64,000 nt of DNA from JAYWXI01 sp036016955. GTDB taxonomy: Bacteria; Bacteroidota; Bacteroidia; Flavobacteriales; Weeksellaceae. The stretch spans positions 186,001 through 250,000 of the forward strand of contig NZ_JAYWXI010000002.1 of the NCBI RefSeq assembly GCF_036016955.1. Reading direction: 5' to 3'. The position numbers and the translations under genes are program-made. Every line of letters begins with the position of its first letter. Position 1 is the first letter of the stretch. The notes under the pieces are model-generated. The model was not told the origin of the DNA. It did no database searches and saw only the letters and a program-made list of their open reading frames with translations. Shown piece by piece: positions 58,619 to 64,000 of this stretch.

Positions 58619-61477
58619 ATGGGTTTGAAACGGAGTGTGTTGACAGCCGGTGTATTGTTCTTTATGGGAGGGCAAGAGGTGTTAGCGCAGAAGAGAACGG
58701 TGGACACTACTAAAACAAAAGATATAGAGGAAGTAGTTGTCTTGGGATTTGGTCAAAAGAAAGCGGTAAAAGAGCTTACGGGTTCCGTAGGTAGAGTGGG
58801 AGCGGAAGTGGCAGATGTTTCCATGGGCTCTATTGACAAGGCGATGGCGGGAAGAGTGGCTGGTGTTCAGACGGGGATGGCAACGGGGCAGCCCGGTGGA
58901 GCGGCTTATGTTCGGATACGGGGAATGGCATCTGTCAATGGAAGGAATAACCCTATCATTATAGTGGATGGCGTTAGGGTAGCTCAAGGAGATTTATCTA
59001 CCAATACGACGACATCTAATATTCTTGCAAACTTGAACGACTCGGACATTGAGAGTGTGACGATGTTGAAGGATGCGGTTTCTACGGCTGTTTATGGGGC
59101 GGATGCTGGTGCCGGGGTGATGATTATTACCACTAAGGCTGGTCGTAAAGGGAAACCGAAGTTTAGTTTCTCCAATGAGTCCGGGGTTTCGTTTAGGGCA
59201 GTAAGAGGGCATGAGAGTCTGAGTGCGGCAGAGTGGAAGGATTTGATAGCCCAAGGCTTGGCTAACAGATATTCTGTTACTAAAGAGCAGGCTTATCAGC
59301 AAGCGTTGTCCGGTGCTCGGGGAGCAACGTTGCAGGATATATTTAATAGTACTAATAGTACGGATTGGAGAAGAGAGACAGAAAAGAACAGTGGAGCCTT
59401 TCTTCAGAATGTTAATGGCTCTGTTTCGGGAGGGAATGACAGGTTGACTTATTATTCATCTTTAGGGTATTTTAATCAAAGTAGTATTGTTAAATCGTCT
59501 TACTTTAAGAGGGTTACAGGTACGAATAAAGTTACTTACAAAGCAACGGATAAGTTAAATTTGAGTACCGACGTGCAGTTTTCGTTCGGAGAATTAAGAG
59601 CTTTAATTGGTGGTGGAGGTTACTCAAATCCTATTTTGGGGCAGTATTTTTTGAGGCCGACGGATGCGGTTAGAAATGCAGATGGAACGTATAATTATGG
59701 CGATTCGGGTTACTTGTCTAATGGGTTGTTTAATGTGGCGGCAGTGCAACAATTGGATTATTCTATAGCAAAAACCGCTAGGGTGTTTGCCAATTTTCAG
59801 GCAGAGTATAAAATTTTGAAAAACCTGAGCTATAAGTTTGTTTTTGCTCCGGAGTATATTAATTTGGAAGAGGATGCGTATAATTCTCCTTTGCATGGTG
59901 ATGGGTACAGTTTGAAGGGGGCTTTGTATAGTTATGCTAGCCGATATTTCAATTTTAACATTCAGAATATTCTTTCTTACAATTTTAGGTTGGGAGATAG
60001 GAATAATTTTAATGCAAGCTTGATTCAGGAGGCTTATAAATCAGATTATAGATTGGTTGGTGGAGTAGGCAATGCAGTGGGAACCACTTCATTGAAAACT
60101 TTGGATAGTTTTATTATTCCGAGAGAAGCGGTAGGAAGAAAAAGTATAGCCTCTAGAGGGGGGTATGCGGCTACGTTGCATTACGATTATGATCGATTGG
60201 TGTTATTGGATTTGTCTGGTAGGGAGGATCGGGTTTCCAATTTTTGGCCAGATAAAAAAACAGGGTATTTTTGGTCTGCTGGTTTAGGTGTGGATTTGGC
60301 CCGTTTGGAAATGTTGAGATCCAGTGATGTGGTGTCGCAGTTGAAGCTTTCTGCTTCTTACGGAAGTGTAGGAAATCTGCCTTCGTCAGATGTGATTCCT
60401 TATTCTTTGTACCGTTATTCGTCTAATTATAATAATCAAGCTGGAGCTACTCTTAGGGCTGTGGATAACCCGGATTTGAAATGGGAGACGTTAAAGCCAT
60501 TTAATGCACAGTTCGATTTGGGGCTTTTCAATGACCGTTTGAATTTGACGGCGGCGTACTATCATAAGACAACGTCGGATATGATTTTTGACATTCCTTT
60601 GTCCATGGCTCAGGGCGGATATACGGTAATAGGAGGAACTGCTTACGCAAGAAAATTCGTTAATGTCGGGGCTATGGTTAATTCTGGTTTTGAATTCACT
60701 TTAGGAGGACAGATCGTTAAAGGACGGGATTTTAGTTGGAGGGCAAGTGCTAATATTAGTACGCTGGATAATAGAATTACGAAGCTCTATGACGGGAAAG
60801 ATGTTGTGAAGGGGGATATGATTTTGAGAGAAGGTGAGGCGGCAAACTCATTTTATATGAGAAAATGGGCTGGTGTGGATGAAACGAATGGTAAACCTCT
60901 GTGGTATGTTAATGGAAAAGATGGAGAGACGACATCGGATTATAACAAGGCGCAGTTGGCTATTCAGGGAGCGCCTTATGCCAAGGTTTTTGGAGGGTTT
61001 GATACTCAGTTGAGTTATAAGGGATTTTCGTTGGATGCGCAGTTGAGTTATGGTTTTGGAAACAAGATCTACGACTATTGGGGGATTTATTTGCTTAGTG
61101 ATGGGCAGTATACTGTTAATTACCCCGGGTATAGAGCCCAGTTAGATTATTGGACGCCTGATAATCCGAAAGCGTTGAATCCAGCTCCGATTTACGGACT
61201 TGGAAACAACAATGCCAATGCGATATCAAGCAGGCTGTTGTATAAGGGTGATTATATGAGGTTGAGGGTACTGAAGGTTTCTTATTCTTTCAAAAAAGAA
61301 CTTTTGAGAAACACTGGTTTGGAAGGTGCTCAGGTTTATGTGTTAGGGAATAATATTTGGACGTATGTATTTGATAAAAATCTAAGACTGGATCCAGATT
61401 TGGCTATACAGGGAACGTCTAACCTTAACTTACCACCTCTAAAAACGTTTAGTTTGGGGGTTAATCTTAACTTTTAA
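58619..61477 (+). CDS. SusC/RagA family TonB-dependent outer-membrane transporter
   Basis: A 952-residue outer-membrane transporter. Signal peptide to about residue 24 (GVLFFMGGQEVLAQ), then a TonB box-like IEEVVVLGFG, and directly the plug domain with PGGAAYVRIRGMASVNGRNNPIIIVDGV and AVYGADAGAGVMIITTKAG. There is no N-terminal carboxypeptidase-regulatory-like domain, unlike many SusC proteins. The barrel follows and ends in Phe (LGVNLNF). It partners the SusD-like lipoprotein 21 bp downstream. The ATG at 58619 is preferred over an upstream TTG at 58586, which would lie in the promoter. Confidence 0.95.
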   Translation: MGLKRSVLTAGVLFFMGGQEVLAQKRTVDTTKTKDIEEVVVLGFGQKKAVKELTGSVGRVGAEVADVSMGSIDKAMAGRVAGVQTGMATGQPGGAAYVRIRGMASVNGRNNPIIIVDGVRVAQGDLSTNTTTSNILANLNDSDIESVTMLKDAVSTAVYGADAGAGVMIITTKAGRKGKPKFSFSNESGVSFRAVRGHESLSAAEWKDLIAQGLANRYSVTKEQAYQQALSGARGATLQDIFNSTNSTDWRRETEKNSGAFLQNVNGSVSGGNDRLTYYSSLGYFNQSSIVKSSYFKRVTGTNKVTYKATDKLNLSTDVQFSFGELRALIGGGGYSNPILGQYFLRPTDAVRNADGTYNYGDSGYLSNGLFNVAAVQQLDYSIAKTARVFANFQAEYKILKNLSYKFVFAPEYINLEEDAYNSPLHGDGYSLKGALYSYASRYFNFNIQNILSYNFRLGDRNNFNASLIQEAYKSDYRLVGGVGNAVGTTSLKTLDSFIIPREAVGRKSIASRGGYAATLHYDYDRLVLLDLSGREDRVSNFWPDKKTGYFWSAGLGVDLARLEMLRSSDVVSQLKLSASYGSVGNLPSSDVIPYSLYRYSSNYNNQAGATLRAVDNPDLKWETLKPFNAQFDLGLFNDRLNLTAAYYHKTTSDMIFDIPLSMAQGGYTVIGGTAYARKFVNVGAMVNSGFEFTLGGQIVKGRDFSWRASANISTLDNRITKLYDGKDVVKGDMILREGEAANSFYMRKWAGVDETNGKPLWYVNGKDGETTSDYNKAQLAIQGAPYAKVFGGFDTQLSYKGFSLDAQLSYGFGNKIYDYWGIYLLSDGQYTVNYPGYRAQLDYWTPDNPKALNPAPIYGLGNNNANAISSRLLYKGDYMRLRVLKVSYSFKKELLRNTGLEGAQVYVLGNNIWTYVFDKNLRLDPDLAIQGTSNLNLPPLKTFSLGVNLNF

Positions 61478-61498
61478 CACAGTAAAAACAGTAAGAAA

Positions 61499-62902
61499 AT
61501 GAGAAAAATCATATTTAGTTTATCGTTAATGTCGTTGGTGGGAGTCGCGTCTGTTTCTTGTAGCAGAGACTTTACGGAAACTCAGTTTTTTCAGGATGAA
61601 AAAGCGGGAGCTATCACGACGGTGGAACAGTTGCAATCTTTTGTAAACGGGACGTTTACCAAGATGCGTTCTGCCAATTATTTAGGGCGCGAGTACAGGG
61701 CGCTTGCGCAAGTGCATACGGATGAGACTTACTGCACCCAAAGAACGGGGCGTAATGTTCAGTTTGCAACTTATCGTTTGACTTCACAAACGGCAGCGGT
61801 CGCTAATACATGGTATGCGATTTACCAGGTCATCGCTAATGCGAATACAGTGATTAATGCACCGGATAATCTGACTTGGGGAGAAGCTTCGGATCCGAGT
61901 TTGGTAGCGACTCGGGTAAAGTATTTGAAGGGGCAGGCTTATGCAGCGAGAGCGCTGGCGTTCTTTGATTTGCTTAGGTTGTACGGCCAGCAGTATTCTG
62001 GAGGGAGATTGGGCGTTGTCCTTCCCACGGAATATAATCCCAGTGTTCTTATGGGGCGGGCAACGGTAGCCGAGACTCAGGCCAAAATAGAGGCGGACTT
62101 TGCGGCAGCACTTGCCAATGTGGGCGATTCGGGAGAGGTATCGGCAAAGAACTATCTTAACAAGTATTCTATTGAAGCTTTGATGTCGAGGTATTATCTG
62201 TATAAGGGGGAATACGATAAGGTTATTGCTTATGCTAACGATGTGATATCCAGTGGTAATTATAGTGTGGTTGCAAGCAACGACTATATCAAGTCGTTTT
62301 CTCAAGAGGGAGGCGTTAATAGTGTTTTCGAGTTGTCTTTGGGAATCAACGGATCTTTGGGATATAATGCTTATGATCTTATCGTTAACAGTAACGGGTA
62401 TGCTAATATAGCGGTATTGCCGGAGGTGTATTCTTCTTACGCTGCCGGTGATGTCAGAAAAAGCGCTATTAATGCTAACAGGTTGGGGGAATATTTTGTT
62501 AACGGAAAGTTTTCCAATTTTGTAGGGTCCTCTAATATCAAAGTGGTGAGGTATGAGGAAGTTCTTTTAAATGCAGCAGAAGCGGAAATTGTAGCGGGGT
62601 CATCGGCCAACGCACTGACCTACTATAATGCAATCAGAACGAAAAGAGGATTGCCGGCGGCAACTTCTGTAACCTTTGAAGATATCAAGAAGGAAAGGCG
62701 TTTGGAGCTTTTAGGAGAAGGATTTAGGTATTGGGATCTTTTGAGATGGAATGAAGTGGTTCCTTATTATACCAGTGCAGGGGTGAGAGATACTTCCAAA
62801 GACAAGCGGGTAGGAGATAATCTTTTAGCTTATCCAATTCCTCTATCGGAAACCAATGTGCCGGGGACTCCGGTGGTATCTAATCCGGGCTACGATAATT
62901 AA
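61499..62902 (+). CDS. SusD/RagB family nutrient-binding lipoprotein
   Basis: A 467-residue surface lipoprotein. Signal sequence with lipobox VASVSC (Cys about residue 21), then SusD-type helical (TPR-like) fold: VEQLQSFVNGTFTKMRSANYLGREYRAL, LKGQAYAARALAFFDLLRLYGQQYSGG and the C-terminal KKERRLELLGEGFRYWDLLRWNEV, all family marks. It forms the lid on the SusC barrel. The substrate, glycan or peptide, cannot be told: no glycoside hydrolase or peptidase gene lies nearby. A terminator follows. Confidence 0.95.
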   Translation: MRKIIFSLSLMSLVGVASVSCSRDFTETQFFQDEKAGAITTVEQLQSFVNGTFTKMRSANYLGREYRALAQVHTDETYCTQRTGRNVQFATYRLTSQTAAVANTWYAIYQVIANANTVINAPDNLTWGEASDPSLVATRVKYLKGQAYAARALAFFDLLRLYGQQYSGGRLGVVLPTEYNPSVLMGRATVAETQAKIEADFAAALANVGDSGEVSAKNYLNKYSIEALMSRYYLYKGEYDKVIAYANDVISSGNYSVVASNDYIKSFSQEGGVNSVFELSLGINGSLGYNAYDLIVNSNGYANIAVLPEVYSSYAAGDVRKSAINANRLGEYFVNGKFSNFVGSSNIKVVRYEEVLLNAAEAEIVAGSSANALTYYNAIRTKRGLPAATSVTFEDIKKERRLELLGEGFRYWDLLRWNEVVPYYTSAGVRDTSKDKRVGDNLLAYPIPLSETNVPGTPVVSNPGYDN

Positions 62903-62926
62903 TCAGAACAAATTATTATAGTTCAG

Positions 62927-62960
62927 ATGGCTTTGCTAAACGGCAAAGCCATTTTTTTTT
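62927..62960 (+). terminator. Rho-independent terminator after susD
   Basis: Perfect 10-bp stem ATGGCTTTGC / GCAAAGCCAT (62927-62936 with 62943-62952), 6-nt loop, then T9. It separates the first susC-susD unit from the second susC. Confidence 0.92.
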
Positions 62961-62967
62961 AAAAAAC

Positions 62968-62998
62968 TTGCAAGTGTTAAAAAAAATTAACATATTTG
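62968..62998 (+). promoter_or_regulatory. Promoter of the second susC with overlapping inverted repeat
   Basis: TTG (62968-62970), 20 nt, CATATTTG (62991-62998), with TGTTAA-N6-TTAACA at 62975-62992. Same repeat and same spacing to the -7 box as the first susC. The start codon is 25 bp downstream. Confidence 0.6.
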
Positions 62999-63023
62999 TC
63001 CCGAACTATAATAATTTGTTAAT

Positions 63024-64000
63024 ATGAATGTGAAATTGAAAGCGTTAACGGCTGGGGTTTTGTTCTTTGTGGGCGGCCAAGAGGCGTTAGCGCAAAAGAG
63101 AACAGTAGATACCGCCAAGACGGCGGATATCAAGGAGGTTATTGTGGTAGCCTTTGGTAAGCAGAAAAAAGAGGAGATTACGGGATCGGTTACCCAACTT
63201 AAGGCCGAAGCGGTTAAGGATTTGCAGAATGGTAACGTTCTTCAGGGGCTTACGGGTAAAGTTGGAGGGGTTCAGGTAATCACTTCGGGACAGCCGGGGT
63301 CAGATCCCTTGATTAGGATGCGAGGGATTGGGTCAATCAACTCCTCTAGTGCACCTCTTATTGTTTTAGATGGTATTCCTTACAATGGAGAGCTTAACTC
63401 TATTCCTGGGCAAGACATTGAGTCCATGACGTTCTTGAAAGATGCTTCATCCAATGCGCTCTATGGTTCCAGAGGGGCGAACGGTGTAATTATGATTACC
63501 ACCAAGAGAGGTAAGAAAAGAGGGATAGAAGTGGAATTTGACACAAAAGTAGGGGTAAACACCAGAGCCGTAAAAGACTACGACATCATTACAAGCCCGA
63601 AAGAATATTATATGGCTTACTACGATCGTTTGAGAGTGGGGGCTTACCGTGGGAATATTACGAGCCCGGGAAGTGGGGTGTCTGCGGCGGCAGCACACGA
63701 AGCTGCAAGAACCGGACTTTCAGAGCTTGGTTATAACAACTATGATGTTGCTTTCGATCAGTTGATCGTTAACGGGCAATTTAATCCTAATGCCAATTTG
63801 TTGTATCAGGATAATTGGGCAAAAAATTTATTCAAACCTTCTATGAGAACGGAACACTTCTTTAGCCTTTCTTCCAATGGGGAAAAAGTAAGAACGTACT
63901 TCTCTGGAAGTTACCTTAAGGATAATGGGTATGCCCTGAGATCCGGGTTCCAAAGGATGTCTTCTCGCCTTAATGTAGATTATAAGGCAACTGAAAATAT
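63024..64000 (+). CDS. Second SusC/RagA family TonB-dependent transporter (3' end outside the window)
   Basis: An open frame runs from the ATG at 63024 to the window end, 325 codons without a stop. The signal peptide (ALTAGVLFFVGGQEALAQ) and the KRTVDTAKTADIKEVIVVAFG stretch closely match the first SusC (about 40 residues nearly alike), but the plug and start of the barrel differ (SGQPGSDPLIRMRGIGSI, DASSNALYGSRGANGVIMI). Here too no carboxypeptidase-like N-terminal domain is present. A SusD partner would be expected beyond the window. Confidence 0.93.
   Translation, partial: MNVKLKALTAGVLFFVGGQEALAQKRTVDTAKTADIKEVIVVAFGKQKKEEITGSVTQLKAEAVKDLQNGNVLQGLTGKVGGVQVITSGQPGSDPLIRMRGIGSINSSSAPLIVLDGIPYNGELNSIPGQDIESMTFLKDASSNALYGSRGANGVIMITTKRGKKRGIEVEFDTKVGVNTRAVKDYDIITSPKEYYMAYYDRLRVGAYRGNITSPGSGVSAAAAHEAARTGLSELGYNNYDVAFDQLIVNGQFNPNANLLYQDNWAKNLFKPSMRTEHFFSLSSNGEKVRTYFSGSYLKDNGYALRSGFQRMSSRLNVDYKATEN

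Noticed and set aside
1..64000. CRISPR arrays, tRNA or rRNA genes, insertion sequences
   Set aside because: Intergenic gaps are short and show no regularly spaced repeats, cloverleaf-like sequences, or transposase-like frames.

Overview
This 64-kb window is chromosomal DNA of a Bacteroidota member, most probably class Flavobacteriia and close to the Weeksellaceae (Chryseobacterium/Riemerella/Bergeyella relatives). The genus cannot be fixed from the sequence alone. The evidence is: SusC/SusD pairs, a lipoprotein Omp85 (TamL type) paired with TamB, a fused SpmA/SpmB-like protein, flavobacterial-type promoters (TTG or TTTG, about 19-21 nt, TAnnTTTG) before many genes, and little use of Shine-Dalgarno signals. 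No rRNA or tRNA genes, insertion sequences, prophage genes, CRISPR arrays or toxin-antitoxin pairs were recognised.

Layout. (1) 1-13.3 kb is housekeeping: the 3' part of mfd (cut by the window edge), a CBS-domain protein, nadK, class II fbaA, accD, a DUF6973-type protein, an EF-G paralogue on the minus strand, an SpmA/B-like membrane protein, a small conserved protein, pyrD and a cupin/JmjC-like protein. (2) 13.6-22.6 kb carries envelope and translation genes on the plus strand: tamB and tamL, a YihY family membrane protein and pth. (3) 22.7-29.7 kb is a minus-strand block with two outer-membrane-type proteins, two beta-carbonic anhydrases around a SulP transporter and a small secreted protein, then a serine-acetyltransferase-like protein and a GT4 glycosyltransferase. 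(4) 29.9-52.2 kb is a large plus-strand surface polysaccharide locus. It holds ugd, an ABC flippase-like exporter, glf, a CDP-glycerol module (tagD-like plus a glycerophosphotransferase), fdtA/fdtB with two acyltransferase-like genes, an SDR, a hexapeptide acetyltransferase, many GT2/GT4 enzymes, an EpsG/Wzy-like polymerase and an MBOAT-SGNH O-acetylation pair. From about 31.2 kb it is clearly more AT-rich than its flanks, which suggests acquired, variable DNA. (5) 52.2-57.0 kb is the rimP-nusA-infB operon. (6) 57.0-64.0 kb has an aldo/keto reductase and two nutrient-uptake units: susC-susD and the start of a second susC that runs off the window.

How the genes may work together. Ugd, Glf and FdtA/FdtB point to UDP-glucuronate, UDP-galactofuranose and a dTDP-3-amino-3,6-dideoxyhexose as precursors. 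TagD and the CDP-glycerol transferase point to glycerol-phosphate decoration. The glycosyltransferases would build a lipid-linked unit, the ABC protein could flip it, the EpsG-like protein could polymerise it, and MBOAT/SGNH could O-acetylate it. Export genes (wza/wzc-like) and rmlA/rmlB are not in the window. The carbonic anhydrase-SulP block looks like a CO2/bicarbonate handling unit.

No complete new system stands out. The points most worth checking are the EF-G paralogue without its catalytic histidine, AccD without its zinc-ribbon cysteines, the CDP-glycerol module in a Gram-negative locus, a shared inverted repeat at both susC promoters, a 16-bp direct repeat flanking the aldo/keto reductase promoter, and a terminator-like hairpin in the rimP leader.
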